Shown piece after piece: positions 42,484-51,506 of a DNA stretch of 64,000 bases (position 1 is its first letter; the number at the start of each line of letters is the position of its first letter). The translations under genes were made by a program, and so were the position numbers. The notes beneath the pieces are model-generated. The model saw only the letters and a program-made list of their open reading frames with translations. It was not told the DNA's origin and did no database searches. The DNA is taken from positions 248,001 to 312,000 of the forward strand of contig NZ_CP162023.1 of the NCBI RefSeq assembly GCF_041320275.1. Reading direction: 5' to 3'. The DNA comes from Mumia sp. Pv4-285 (GTDB taxonomy: Bacteria > Actinomycetota > Actinomycetes > Propionibacteriales > Nocardioidaceae).

Positions 42484-45143
42484 GCCCGCCGACCGACCGG
42501 CGACTGGTCGGTCCGCGTGACCTCGCCTCGCTGCTGCGGCGGCTCCGCGGACGCACACGACTGGTCGCGCTGGTCGGGGACTGGGACGACGGTCGAGCAC
42601 TGGTCGCGTACGACCCCGCACGCACGCTCGGCGACGACGAGGACCCGTTCGACCTGGGGACCGGGCCTGCGGGCGCGACGGACGCCGGCACGTGGATCGG
42701 CTGGTGGGGCTACCAGCTCGGCAGTCGGCTCGAGGACGTCGGTCCGGTGCCGCCGCGGCCGGATCCGCTGCCCGACGCCGACCTCGCGTTGTACGAGACG
42801 GTGCTCCGCCGCGTCGACGGTGAGTGGTGGTTCGAGTCGGTGGCCGCACCCGACGAGACGGAGGCACGGTGGCGCGTGCTGACCGACCTGCTCGACGGCG
42901 ACGATCCCGGGCCGCGGGCGTACGCGCTGGAGCCGTTCGTCCCGGTCCCCGATCTCGACGTCCACCGCGAGGCCGTGCGCCGCGCCGTCGCCCACATCCA
43001 TGCCGGCGACATCTTCCAGGCGAACGTCTGCCTGCGGCTCGAGTCCCGGATCCAGGGTGCCGACGCGTCGGGGGCCGGGCTCGAGATGTTCTTGGCCGGG
43101 GTCGCCGCGCTCGCCCCGGCGTACGCGGCTTACGTCGACGGCCGGGAAGGCACGATCGTCAGCCTGTCGCCGGAGTGCTACCTGCGGCGGACCGGCTCGC
43201 GCGTGGTGTCGTCACCGATCAAGGGCACCGCGCCGGCCGAGACCGATCCGGCCGACCTTGCAGCCTCGGTGAAGAACCGCGCCGAGAACGTGATGATCGT
43301 CGACCTCGTGCGCAACGACCTCGGGAGGGTCGCCGAGACGGGAAGCGTGCGCGTGACCGCGACGGCCGCGCCGAAGCGGCACACAGGGGTCTGGCACCTC
43401 GTGTCCGACGTCGAGGCGACGCTGCTGCCCGGTGCGACGGACGCCGACCTGCTGCGGGCGTCGTTCCCGCCTGGCTCGGTCACCGGCGCGCCGAAGGTGC
43501 GGGCGATGCGGGTGATCGGTGAGCTGGAGGCGACCGGGCGGGAGGTGTACACGGGGGCGATCGGGTACGCCGGGCCGCGTGGTCTCGAGGCGAGCGTGGT
43601 GATCCGGACGTTCGAGATCCGGGGTGATCGCGTCTGGCTCGGGGTGGGCGGCGGCGTCGTGGCGGACTCCGACCCCGACGACGAGCTGCGGGAGTGCTTC
43701 ACGAAGGCGGAGCCGCTGCTGCGAGCAGTGGGGGGCCAGTGGTCTCGATCGCTTCGCGCCTCGACCAGCGAGGGGAGCCGTGCCGCGACCAGCGAGAGGA
43801 GCCGCGCCTCGACCAGCAGGGCGCTGAGACCTGATCCCGCCGCCGGAGTCTTCGACACGCTTCTCGTCCGCGACCACGTCGCCGTCGATCTCGAGGGGCA
43901 CGTCGGTCGTTTCACCGAGGCGGTCGCGGCGACGTACGGGGTATCGCTCGACGCCGCGATGCTGACCGACGACCTCGACGCGAGAGCCGCCTCGCTCGCG
44001 GGTGACCACCGGCTGCGTACGACCTTCGAACCCGCCACCGGCGCCGTCACCGTGCGGGCGACGCCGGCCGGCTCCATCCCGAGGGCGCCGTGGGTCCTGC
44101 GCCCGGTCGCGGTCCCGGGGGGCCTCGGCGACGTCAAGTGGAACGACCGCACGCCGCTGGCCACGCTTCCCGGCGCACCGTGGGACGACACGCACGACCC
44201 GCTGCTCGTCGACGACGACGGCACCGTCCTGGAGACGGGGCGCGGCAACGTGTTCGCGGTCTTCGACGACGGGGTCCACACCCCCGCGCTCGACGGTCGC
44301 ATCCTTCCGGGTGTCACCCGCGAGGTCGTCCTCGGGCGACTGCGGTCCCTCGAGGTGCCGGTGTTCGAGCGCAGGCTCACCATCGCCGAGCTCGCGGGCG
44401 CCAACGAGCTCTTCGTGACCAACGCGATCGGCCGCGTGCGCCCGGTCGCGGAGGTCGAGGGGGTCGTACGGCGCGAGCCCGGTCCCACGACAGCCTGGAT
44501 CATCGACGTTGCGTATCGACGTTCCGACGACCTGGTGGGCGCGATGTCGATACGCAACGTCGGTGCTCGCGTCCTGCTGATCGACAACTACGACTCGTTC
44601 GTGCACAACCTCGCGCAGTACGTCCGCGAGCTCGGCGCCACGGCCACGGTGGTCCGCAACGACGCCGTCACCGTCGACGACCTCCTCGCGCAGCGCCGGA
44701 CCGGTGCCTTCACGCACCTCGTCATCTCGCCCGGACCCGGCGCGCCCTCGGAGGCAGGTGTCAGCGTCGAAGCCGTGCGGGCGCTCGGCGCGACGACCCC
44801 GATCCTCGGTGTGTGCCTGGGGCACCAGGCGATCGGCGAGGCGTACGGGGCCGCGGTCGTGCGCGCCCCGCGACCGGTGCACGGCGTGCCGTCGCTCGTG
44901 CACCACGACGGCGCCGGGGTCTACGCGGGGATCGTCGGCCCGCTGGTCGCCGCGCGCTACCACTCCCTGATCGTGCAGGACCTCCCCGCCGCCCTGGTCG
45001 CGACCGCCTGGAACGGTGAGGGGGTCCTGATGGGGATCCGGCACCGAGAGCACCCCGTCGAGGGCGTCCAGATCCACCCCGAGTCGATCCTGACGCCCCG
45101 CGGCCACGACCTGCTGCGTGCGTTCCTGAGCCGACGGGCCTGA
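42480..45143 (+). CDS. Fused aminodeoxychorismate synthase/lyase (PabB-PabC-PabA)
   Basis: One 887-codon frame with three folate-pathway parts making p-aminobenzoate from chorismate. PabB (about 1-418): F-Q-A-N near 180 and PIKGT with Lys248, the lysine that marks aminodeoxychorismate rather than anthranilate synthase. PabC, a class IV PLP lyase (about 450-675): Lys553 in DVKWNDR. PabA glutaminase (about 695-887): LLIDNYDSF, Cys779 in GVCLGHQ, and H-P-E-S near the end. PabB-PabC fusions are known; this B-C-A order is unusual. Both linkers are translated dispersed repeats (43741-43819 and 44505-44561). PabA might also start separately at ATG 44542. Confidence 0.9.
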   Translation: MSPPTDRRLVGPRDLASLLRRLRGRTRLVALVGDWDDGRALVAYDPARTLGDDEDPFDLGTGPAGATDAGTWIGWWGYQLGSRLEDVGPVPPRPDPLPDADLALYETVLRRVDGEWWFESVAAPDETEARWRVLTDLLDGDDPGPRAYALEPFVPVPDLDVHREAVRRAVAHIHAGDIFQANVCLRLESRIQGADASGAGLEMFLAGVAALAPAYAAYVDGREGTIVSLSPECYLRRTGSRVVSSPIKGTAPAETDPADLAASVKNRAENVMIVDLVRNDLGRVAETGSVRVTATAAPKRHTGVWHLVSDVEATLLPGATDADLLRASFPPGSVTGAPKVRAMRVIGELEATGREVYTGAIGYAGPRGLEASVVIRTFEIRGDRVWLGVGGGVVADSDPDDELRECFTKAEPLLRAVGGQWSRSLRASTSEGSRAATSERSRASTSRALRPDPAAGVFDTLLVRDHVAVDLEGHVGRFTEAVAATYGVSLDAAMLTDDLDARAASLAGDHRLRTTFEPATGAVTVRATPAGSIPRAPWVLRPVAVPGGLGDVKWNDRTPLATLPGAPWDDTHDPLLVDDDGTVLETGRGNVFAVFDDGVHTPALDGRILPGVTREVVLGRLRSLEVPVFERRLTIAELAGANELFVTNAIGRVRPVAEVEGVVRREPGPTTAWIIDVAYRRSDDLVGAMSIRNVGARVLLIDNYDSFVHNLAQYVRELGATATVVRNDAVTVDDLLAQRRTGAFTHLVISPGPGAPSEAGVSVEAVRALGATTPILGVCLGHQAIGEAYGAAVVRAPRPVHGVPSLVHHDGAGVYAGIVGPLVAARYHSLIVQDLPAALVATAWNGEGVLMGIRHREHPVEGVQIHPESILTPRGHDLLRAFLSRRA
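43741..43819. repeat. Family A repeats forming the PabB-PabC linker
   Basis: 43741-43770 is a perfect 30-bp unit GGTCTCGATCGCTTCGCGCC + TCGACCAGCG; two shorter units ending CGACCAGC(G/A)G follow. Translated in frame as SRSLRASTS and two Ser/Arg-rich variants. Confidence 0.9.
44505..44561. repeat. 57-bp palindromic repeat, family B, copy 2 (PabC-PabA junction)
   Basis: Perfect 16-bp arms GACGTTGCGTATCGAC and GTCGATACGCAACGTC around a 25-bp centre. It is 19 codons long without a stop and matches copy 1 at 18649-18705 in length and centre. Confidence 0.9.
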
Positions 45144-45150
45144 CGCCCGG

Positions 45151-45654
45151 CTAAGGCGCGGACGACCGCGTGCGCGCGCGGCGGCGTACGACGGCCACGC
45201 CGGCGGCGACCAGCACGATCGCGGCTGCGGCGGCCACGAGCCCCCACCCCGTCGTGAGGCCGGCGCCGACCGCCGCGTAGAACGCCGTCATCCCCACCGT
45301 GGTCCAGACGAGCGCCCACGCCGCGCACCCGGGAAGCATCGCGAGCAGGTAGCGGAGGAACGGCATCCGGATCACGCCCGCGCCGGCGTTCACCACCGTC
45401 TGGAGGCCGACCGTCAGGAACGAGATCGGCACCGCGACCACACCCCAGCGCCGGAGCAGGTCGATGCCGCGACGGGTCGAGTCGCCCGAGAGCCACGCGT
45501 GGACCCGTGCTCGCCAACCCGACTGCGGGTGGGTGTGCGAGAGGACCTGGCTGGTGACGACGCGTGCGATCCAGTACGTCGCCTGGGCCCGCAGGAAGAC
45601 GACGACGAAGAAGAACAGCCACACCTCGAAGGCCGGTCCGTCGGGTCGCTCCAC
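45151..45654 (-). CDS. VTT-domain (DedA/TVP38-like) membrane protein
   Basis: 167 residues with about four helices. The segment GVVAVPISFLTVGLQTVVNAGAGVIRMPFLRYL is the VTT/SNARE-associated core of DedA-like proteins, which are thought to move lipids or ions across membranes. GTG start at 45654, supported by TAGGCT 6 nt upstream. It is convergent with the pab gene and separate from the following membrane cluster. Confidence 0.8.
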   Translation of the reverse strand: MERPDGPAFEVWLFFFVVVFLRAQATYWIARVVTSQVLSHTHPQSGWRARVHAWLSGDSTRRGIDLLRRWGVVAVPISFLTVGLQTVVNAGAGVIRMPFLRYLLAMLPGCAAWALVWTTVGMTAFYAAVGAGLTTGWGLVAAAAAIVLVAAGVAVVRRRARTRSSAP

Positions 45655-45660
45655 AGCAGA

Positions 45661-45666
45661 AGCCTA
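45661..45666 (-). promoter_or_regulatory. Leaderless -10 element before GTG 45654
   Basis: TAGGCT on the minus strand ends 6 nt before the GTG. Confidence 0.6.
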
Positions 45667-45697
45667 GGTCGCCGCTCGTACGACCCGGGGGCCGCGG

Positions 45698-47065
45698 TCA
45701 CCCGGCGAACAGCAGGAACAGACCGAGGAACGTGTAGCCGACCATCACGAGCATCAGGGCAAGCTGTCCGGTGAGGTGGTGCGCGCGCGGCAGGAGCCGG
45801 ATGCAGCGGTCGTGGGCGGCGATCACCCCGAGGACGTGCCCGGTGAGCACGAGCCCCACCTTGAGGACGGCGAGGAGGTGCGGGTGCTCGGAGAGCCAGT
45901 ACGACGGCGCGAGGCCGCCGATCCCTAGCGGGTCCCAGCCACGGTCGAGCGGGTCGGCGAGCGCGATGAGGGTGCGCTGACCCTTCTCCACGAGGTACGA
46001 GAGGTAGTGCGCGCCGACGTACCCGACGACGATCGGGACGAGCGAGTGCGCCAGCTCCGCCGGCATCGACCGCCGCTGGACCGAGGTCAGACCGCCGGTC
46101 GCCCGCGCGGCCAGGACGAACACGAGGGCGACGAGCGCGATCGCGGCCAGGAGTCCGAGCGCCCTGTACGCGACGGCGAGCGCCGGCGACCCGGCGTACC
46201 AGGTCTGCACCTGCGTCAACCACCACGACGTCCCGGTGGCGGAGTCGAACGCGGTCGAGCCGAGCAGGACGGCGACGACGGCGACGATCCCGCGGTCGAT
46301 GGGGAGCCCGGCAAGGTTCGACAGCGGGTTGCGTACGACGACGCGGCGGTCCGCGGGCGAGTGGCCGGTCGGGTCGCGCCGCCCGAACGGCGAGAGTGCT
46401 GCGACGAGAGCGGCGTAGACGTCGAACGGGTCGGCGCGTTCGAACCACCGGCGCCCGAAGGCCAGCCCGCCGAGGACGCCGACGGCGAGGTAGCCGACGA
46501 GCCAGACCCGGATCGTCGTCAACGACCCGGGCTCGGGGGACGCGAGCTCGGTCCACACGAACGCCAGCAGCCCCAGCGCAGCCGGCCAGTAGCCGAGTGC
46601 GGCGGGATAGGTCCACAGACCCGTCGCCGGGTCGCGACGGAGCATGCGGCTGACCGCGTGATGAAGCGCGCGCGTGGGCGAGACGTACGACCAGACATGG
46701 CCGAGGGCCAGCGACATCGGAACGATGCCGACCCACAGCAGCACGTAGAAGGCGCCGGGTGCTCCGTTGGTGGGACCTGGCTCACCGCCGAACGCCGCGA
46801 GCGCGACCCAGCCGGTGAAGGCGACGCCGAGGGCTGCCAGCAGGGCGCGGGTGGCTGCGCTGTCGACCGTACGGGTCACCCGCGGCGGCAGCGCGCGACC
46901 GGGAGACCTCGGGTCGAGCCTCGGACGCCGCCACGCGAGTGCGAGGACCGCGAACGACACCGTCAGCGCCCAGGCGGCGCCGAGCATCGCGTACTCCAGC
47001 GGGACCGGGAGGTCAGTCGACCCGCCGACGCCGTGGGCGAGGACCGTGTCGGAGTCGACGATCAC
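45698..47065 (-). CDS. Multi-pass membrane protein (family often labelled fenitrothion hydrolase)
   Basis: 455 residues with roughly ten membrane helices. Near the N-terminus is VLAHGVGGSTDLPVPL; I recognise this start from an actinobacterial family that carries the database label 'fenitrothion hydrolase', though no hydrolase motif is visible. Conserved histidines in membrane segments (LAHG near 9, LGHVW near 141, HHAV, HPHL, TGHVLGV) hint at metal or heme binding. It overlaps the cupredoxin lipoprotein gene by 4 nt. Last gene of a four-gene operon that looks like a metal- or redox-linked membrane complex. Confidence 0.7.
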   Translation of the reverse strand: MIVDSDTVLAHGVGGSTDLPVPLEYAMLGAAWALTVSFAVLALAWRRPRLDPRSPGRALPPRVTRTVDSAATRALLAALGVAFTGWVALAAFGGEPGPTNGAPGAFYVLLWVGIVPMSLALGHVWSYVSPTRALHHAVSRMLRRDPATGLWTYPAALGYWPAALGLLAFVWTELASPEPGSLTTIRVWLVGYLAVGVLGGLAFGRRWFERADPFDVYAALVAALSPFGRRDPTGHSPADRRVVVRNPLSNLAGLPIDRGIVAVVAVLLGSTAFDSATGTSWWLTQVQTWYAGSPALAVAYRALGLLAAIALVALVFVLAARATGGLTSVQRRSMPAELAHSLVPIVVGYVGAHYLSYLVEKGQRTLIALADPLDRGWDPLGIGGLAPSYWLSEHPHLLAVLKVGLVLTGHVLGVIAAHDRCIRLLPRAHHLTGQLALMLVMVGYTFLGLFLLFAG

Positions 47066-47418
47066 GGGCGTACGTCGATGGTGGCGATCGTCCCTCCGAC
47101 GTGGTGGGACTCCAGCGAGACGCTCCCGGGGACGTCCACCGTGAACTGGAACTGGTGCGTCCCGGGCGTGACGGCGAACGTCTTCTCAGGCTCGGCGTGG
47201 AGGTGGAGCTCGTCGTCGGTGTCGGACGTGACGTCGACGACGACCGGCTGGCCGGTCGACGCGTCGTACTCGAGCCCGAGCGGAGTGATCGTGCCGTCGG
47301 CGATCGTCACCGTGATGGAGATCGGTGTGCTCGCGTCGACCACGGGGTCCTCCGCGCACCCCGCCAGCACGAGCATGCCGGCGACGGCGAGGACGGACAG
47401 CGTACGGCGCGGGATCAT
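47062..47418 (-). CDS. Cupredoxin-like lipoprotein
   Basis: 118 residues. Lipoprotein signal with LVLAGC (Cys21). The rest is a small all-beta domain with a cupredoxin layout ending SLESHHVGGTIATIDV; the ESHH pair and the H-L-H-A near 72 could be metal ligands, but the usual Cys ligand is not obvious. Overlaps its neighbours by 4 nt on each side, so the complex is probably made stoichiometrically. Confidence 0.75.
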   Translation of the reverse strand: MIPRRTLSVLAVAGMLVLAGCAEDPVVDASTPISITVTIADGTITPLGLEYDASTGQPVVVDVTSDTDDELHLHAEPEKTFAVTPGTHQFQFTVDVPGSVSLESHHVGGTIATIDVRP

Positions 47419-47594
47419 CGGTCGTCCTCCTGGACGGGCGTGGTGGGCGCGGCAGCGGCGAGCTCGCGTGCCTCGGCGACGCGGTCGCGCCGGGCGACGA
47501 CGAGCACGACGACCGTGATCGCGATCGCGGGGACGAAGGCCGGGATGGCGAGCAGCAGCGGGTGGTGTGCGAGCAGGACGGTGTCAGGGGGCAT
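47415..47594 (-). CDS. Small single-helix membrane protein
   Basis: 59 residues: a short lead (MPPDTVLLAHHP), one membrane helix (about 14-34) and a charged tail ending EDDR. No family recognised. Its 4-nt overlap with the cupredoxin gene and 2-nt gap from the 12-helix gene upstream make it a real operon member. Confidence 0.65.
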   Translation of the reverse strand: MPPDTVLLAHHPLLLAIPAFVPAIAITVVVLVVARRDRVAEARELAAAAPTTPVQEDDR

Positions 47595-47596
47595 GG

Positions 47597-49432
47597 TCAG
47601 ACGCGTGCGGGTGGGCGTTCGTCGGTGGACCGGACGGCGCTCGTCGGGCGCGGAGTGGCGCGAGCGACTCGGGCGGCGCCCCAGGCCAGGGCCCAGAGCA
47701 GGAGGAGCGAGCAGATCGCGACCACCGTGCAGGACACGTTCCACAGCCACGCGGGGTGGTCGGCGTTCTTCTCGCGCTGGAGGATCGAGGTCTCGGGCAC
47801 GAACGCCCGGGTGAAGCTCTCGGGCGCGGCCAGCTCCTCCGCACCGATCGCCTCGTCGGCAGGCATCCAGATCGGGACCGCGGCGAGGGTCCGGTCATCG
47901 GACACGCGGACCAGCGTCTTCCAGGTGCCGTGGACCGGGATCGGCCTCGTGGTCTCCCAGACCCCGGGTGAGGTCTCGCGGAGCCGGTCGACGACGACGC
48001 CTTCACCTCCGCCCTGCCACGCGGTGATCTGGACCCAGGTGGGGTCGTCGCTCGGGAGGTCGACGGGATCGAACGTGACGCGGGCGTCGACCGTGCGAGC
48101 CGCCGGATCAGTGACGACGTCGGTCAGCTCGACCGTCGCGCTCGCGTCGGGGACGGTGGCGTACAGGCCGTTGCCGAGCGACACCGAAAGGACGATGACA
48201 CCCGCGACGACGATCGTGCGGCACACTGCCCTCCCGGGGATCTCGCCGGACGTCAGCGCCGTGCCGAACAGCGCTCCGACCATGCCCGCGAGGACGCCGA
48301 CCGGAACCGACATCAGCAGGCCCTCGAACCACATGTCACTCGTCCACGGGAGGACGAATGCTGCCTCCACCCAGAGGCCCTCGAGGGTGAGACCGACCGT
48401 CGACAGTGCGAGGCCGGCGGCCGCGCCGAAGAGCAACCGGCGCCGGTAGAGCGGTGCGACGAGGGCCAGCAGCTCGATGACGACGGCGGTGCCGAGATAG
48501 GCAGGGAACACGTTGTGTGCCTCGCCGAGGACGGGTCCGACGAGCACTGCCGTCCCGATGCGGATCGCCAGGTAGAAGAGGACGGCCAGCACGGCGCCGA
48601 ACGCACCGAGCACGACCCGGGCGGCGACGAGCGCGAGACCCGCGGCCGCGGCGATCATCATCGGGTGCAGCGGCATCCGGAACTGCTGGATGCCGAAGTC
48701 GTACTCGACCTGGAACACCGACAGACCGACGAGCAGCCCGCCGAACGCGGCGGTCCAGGAGAGGCGTACGCGCAGGTCGCGCAGGGTCGCGGCGGTCGTG
48801 CCGCGCGCGAGGTCTCCCTCGCGGAGCAGCACCAGGACGCCGATCAGGGACAGCCCGGCGCCGCCGATGAGCATGATGTGGGTCGGGCCCCACAGCGTCA
48901 CGTCCTGACCGAAGATGCGGTGCCACACGTCGTCGAGCGGGAAGCCGATCAGGGCGTACAGGCCGGAGCCTGCGACGAGGAGGCCGCCGACCGGGACGTG
49001 CCAGGTGCGGGTGATCTTGACGGCGGCCGGTCCGGGAACCTCGTCGAGCGGCAGGACCATCGCGGTCGCGCCGGCGATGAACGTGAGGAAGAGGCCGACG
49101 AGGATGAGGTAGTGGGCCGGGTTCGCCAGCGGACCCTCGTCGCGACCCACGCCTGCGTGGAGGCTGACGTCCCAGATGAATCCGAGGAAGGCCGTCAGCA
49201 GAGCGACGGCGAGCAGCCCACCCGGCAGTGCCACCCAGCCGGGACGACCGACCGTGGTCTCGGCCCGTTCGGCCAGCCGTCGGAGCCAGGTGATCCGGCG
49301 GGTACGGTGCGCCCACGCGACCCAGACGAGGACGGCGAACACGACCGTCGAGGCCGCGCTGACGCCGAGGACCTGGTCCAGCGCAGCGCCGCCCGCAGGA
49401 CGTGGCTCGACGGCGAGGGGCGTGGAAAGCAT
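47597..49432 (-). CDS. Large integral membrane protein of unknown function
   Basis: 611 residues. About a dozen helices in residues 20-440, then an extracellular beta domain (about 440-560: TYDPVDL-like strands, TTRPIPVHGTWKTLV) and one last helix near 575. Histidines recur near membrane ends (SLHAGVG, GPTHIML, PLHPMM). Unknown family; together with the three genes downstream it resembles copper- or heme-handling membrane clusters, but that is a guess. ATG 49432 is chosen; the longer TTG start at 49468 would run through a palindromic operator. Confidence 0.7.
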   Translation of the reverse strand: MLSTPLAVEPRPAGGAALDQVLGVSAASTVVFAVLVWVAWAHRTRRITWLRRLAERAETTVGRPGWVALPGGLLAVALLTAFLGFIWDVSLHAGVGRDEGPLANPAHYLILVGLFLTFIAGATAMVLPLDEVPGPAAVKITRTWHVPVGGLLVAGSGLYALIGFPLDDVWHRIFGQDVTLWGPTHIMLIGGAGLSLIGVLVLLREGDLARGTTAATLRDLRVRLSWTAAFGGLLVGLSVFQVEYDFGIQQFRMPLHPMMIAAAAGLALVAARVVLGAFGAVLAVLFYLAIRIGTAVLVGPVLGEAHNVFPAYLGTAVVIELLALVAPLYRRRLLFGAAAGLALSTVGLTLEGLWVEAAFVLPWTSDMWFEGLLMSVPVGVLAGMVGALFGTALTSGEIPGRAVCRTIVVAGVIVLSVSLGNGLYATVPDASATVELTDVVTDPAARTVDARVTFDPVDLPSDDPTWVQITAWQGGGEGVVVDRLRETSPGVWETTRPIPVHGTWKTLVRVSDDRTLAAVPIWMPADEAIGAEELAAPESFTRAFVPETSILQREKNADHPAWLWNVSCTVVAICSLLLLWALAWGAARVARATPRPTSAVRSTDERPPARV

Positions 49433-49442
49433 GTCCGTCAGC

Positions 49443-49461
49443 GTGACATTGTCAATGTCAC
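49443..49461. promoter_or_regulatory. 19-bp perfect palindrome before the membrane cluster
   Basis: GTGACATTGTCAATGTCAC: 9-bp arms around a central T, centred 20 bp upstream of ATG 49432. Typical of a TetR- or MerR-type dimeric operator. No such regulator is next to it. Confidence 0.65.
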
Positions 49462-49544
49462 ATGTCAACGGTCATATAGCGAGAGTCGCTCGCGGGAGAC
49501 CCGTCAGTCGCTCCACGGCGACCGCACCGTCGCCCTGTCCGCCC

Positions 49545-49550
49545 TAGCAT
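49545..49550 (+). promoter_or_regulatory. Leaderless -10 element before GTG 49557
   Basis: TAGCAT ends 6 nt before the kinase GTG. Confidence 0.6.
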
Positions 49551-49556
49551 CGTGGT

Positions 49557-50720
49557 GTGAGGACGCCGATCATGACCCCGCGCAGGACGGACGTGCTGCT
49601 GTGCGTCGGTGTCGCCGTCGTGCTCGCGGTTGTCGCCACCTCCCACGAGGGGCGCGGGGGCGACGTCAACCCGCTGGCGTACCTGTGGGCTGTCGGGCTC
49701 GGCCTGCTCATGCTGATCCGGCGAAGCCACCCGGTGCTGGTGCTCGTGCTCACGACGCTCGGCTTCTTCAGCTACTACGCGGCGGGGTTCCCCGCGATCG
49801 GCGTCGCGGTTCCGATCGCGGCGGCGCTCTACTCGGCCGCGGAGATGGGGCACCTGCGTGCGGCCGTCGTCACCGGAGCGCTCACGCTCGGGCTGTCCAC
49901 GGTGTACCGGGTGGCGGTCGGACAGAACGTGTCCCTGGTGGTCGGGTACGAGTTCGTCACGCACGCGGCGCTCATCGCCGCCGCGATCGCGCTCGGCAGC
50001 AGCGTCCGGGCCGGGAGGCGGCTGCGACGGCGCACCGAGCAGGTCTCGCGCCTGCTGACCCGTCAGGGCGAGCTGGACCGGGTGGTGGAGGTGAGAGAGG
50101 AACGGATGCGGCTCGCGCGGGAGCTGCACGACTCGATGGGGCACTCGCTGTCGGTCGCCTCGCTCTACTCCGACGTCGCCCGCGAGGCGCACGACGGTCG
50201 TGAGCGCGACGACGCGCAGGAGCTCGTACGGTCGTCGATCACGGAGGCCTCGTCACACCTGCGCCGCACGGTCGCGGTGCTGCGTGGCAGTGGACAGTTC
50301 GACTCCGACGCCGGACTCGACCAGGTGGAGCGCCTTCGGGTCGCGCCGACCGCCGCGGGGTACGCCGTCGACGTACAGGTGGACCCGGTCGAGGTCGCAC
50401 CGGAGGTCGGCGCGGCGGCGTTCCGACTCGTCCAGGAGGCGATCACGAACACCCTGCGGCACTCGAACGGTCGCAGCATCAGCGTACGAGTGGGGCTGCG
50501 GGAGCCCGGACTTCTCGGCGTCCGCGTCGTCGACGACGGGACGGCAGTCGTACCCCCGCAGATCCGGCCGGGGCACGGCCTGAGCGGAATGCGAGAGCGC
50601 GTCGCCGACCTGGGTGGCACGCTCGAGGTCGACGCCGACGCGTGCGGTTGGGTCGTGGAGGCGTCGATCCCGACGATGCCGGTGCCGAGCGGCAACGGCA
50701 CGTCAGGGGGCACCGCATGA
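49557..50720 (+). CDS. NarL-family sensor histidine kinase
   Basis: 387 residues. Four or five N-terminal helices (about 12-155) with little outside the membrane, then HisKA_3 with RLARELHDSMGHSL and phospho-acceptor His191. The N-box is EAITNTLRHSNG near 301 and the G-box GHGLSGMRERV near 340. A DesK-type intramembrane sensor. Overlaps the response regulator (ATGA). The MMPL transporter downstream is a likely target. Confidence 0.92.
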   Translation: MRTPIMTPRRTDVLLCVGVAVVLAVVATSHEGRGGDVNPLAYLWAVGLGLLMLIRRSHPVLVLVLTTLGFFSYYAAGFPAIGVAVPIAAALYSAAEMGHLRAAVVTGALTLGLSTVYRVAVGQNVSLVVGYEFVTHAALIAAAIALGSSVRAGRRLRRRTEQVSRLLTRQGELDRVVEVREERMRLARELHDSMGHSLSVASLYSDVAREAHDGRERDDAQELVRSSITEASSHLRRTVAVLRGSGQFDSDAGLDQVERLRVAPTAAGYAVDVQVDPVEVAPEVGAAAFRLVQEAITNTLRHSNGRSISVRVGLREPGLLGVRVVDDGTAVVPPQIRPGHGLSGMRERVADLGGTLEVDADACGWVVEASIPTMPVPSGNGTSGGTA

Positions 50721-51367
50721 TCCGGCTGCTGCTCGTCGACGACCAGGTGCTCCTGCGGCACGGGCTGCGCGCCATCATGCAGAACACCGACGACATCGCG
50801 GTCGCCGGTGAGGCGAGCGACGGACGCGAGGCGCTGCGCGTGGCTCGCGAGCTCCGGCCGGACGTCGTCCTCATGGACCTCCAGATGCCCGTCATGTCCG
50901 GGACGGAGGCGATCCGGGCGATGCGCGCGGACCCCCTCCTCGTCGAGACGCCCGTGCTCGTGCTGACGACGTTCGACGACGAGGACGACGTCGTGGACGC
51001 GATCGCCGCGGGCGCCAACGGCTACCTCCTCAAGGACATCGACGCCGACGAGCTCCGGCGGGCGGTCCGCAACGCTGCGGACGGGCGCGCCCAGATCGCG
51101 CCGGGCGTCCTTCGTCAGCTGATGGACCGCGTCGCTCGGCTGCCGACCCGCAAGAGCCGTGAGGAGAAGCTCGCCGGACTCACCGAGCGCGAGGTCGAGG
51201 TGCTCACCCACGTGGGTCTCGGCCTCACGAACGACGAGATCGGCAAGGCGCTGTTCCTGAGCCCGGAGACAGCCCGGACGTACGTCAGCCGTCTGCTCTC
51301 CAAGCTCGACGCCCGCGACCGCGCGCAGCTGGTCGTTCTCGCCCACCGGGCCGGTCTCGTCGACTGA
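50717..51367 (+). CDS. LuxR/NarL-family response regulator
   Basis: 216 residues. Receiver domain with D8-D9, phospho-acceptor Asp54 (VLMDLQMP) and Lys in YLLKD near 106; LuxR-type helix-turn-helix about 150-205 (LTEREVEVL, then ETARTYVSRLLSKLDARDR). Second gene of the kinase-regulator operon. Candidate site: the inverted repeat at 51464-51480 before the MMPL gene. Confidence 0.93.
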   Translation: MIRLLLVDDQVLLRHGLRAIMQNTDDIAVAGEASDGREALRVARELRPDVVLMDLQMPVMSGTEAIRAMRADPLLVETPVLVLTTFDDEDDVVDAIAAGANGYLLKDIDADELRRAVRNAADGRAQIAPGVLRQLMDRVARLPTRKSREEKLAGLTEREVEVLTHVGLGLTNDEIGKALFLSPETARTYVSRLLSKLDARDRAQLVVLAHRAGLVD

Positions 51368-51463
51368 CGCGACCCTGAGCGTCGTACGCCCAGAAGCGAT
51401 GCGACTGCCGCTCCTGAGGGACTGATCCGCCCTTCCTGCGCTCCTAGCGTGGCCTGTCGTCGA

Positions 51464-51480
51464 CCTGTCGTACGGACAGG
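51464..51480. promoter_or_regulatory. Inverted repeat in the MMPL promoter region
   Basis: CCTGTC and GACAGG flank GTACG. It lies just downstream of a -10-like TAGCGT (51445-51450) and upstream of the GAGGAGAGGAAGG ribosome-binding region. Confidence 0.45.
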
Positions 51481-51506
51481 CCGGTCGAGGAGAGGAAGGG
51501 GACGTC

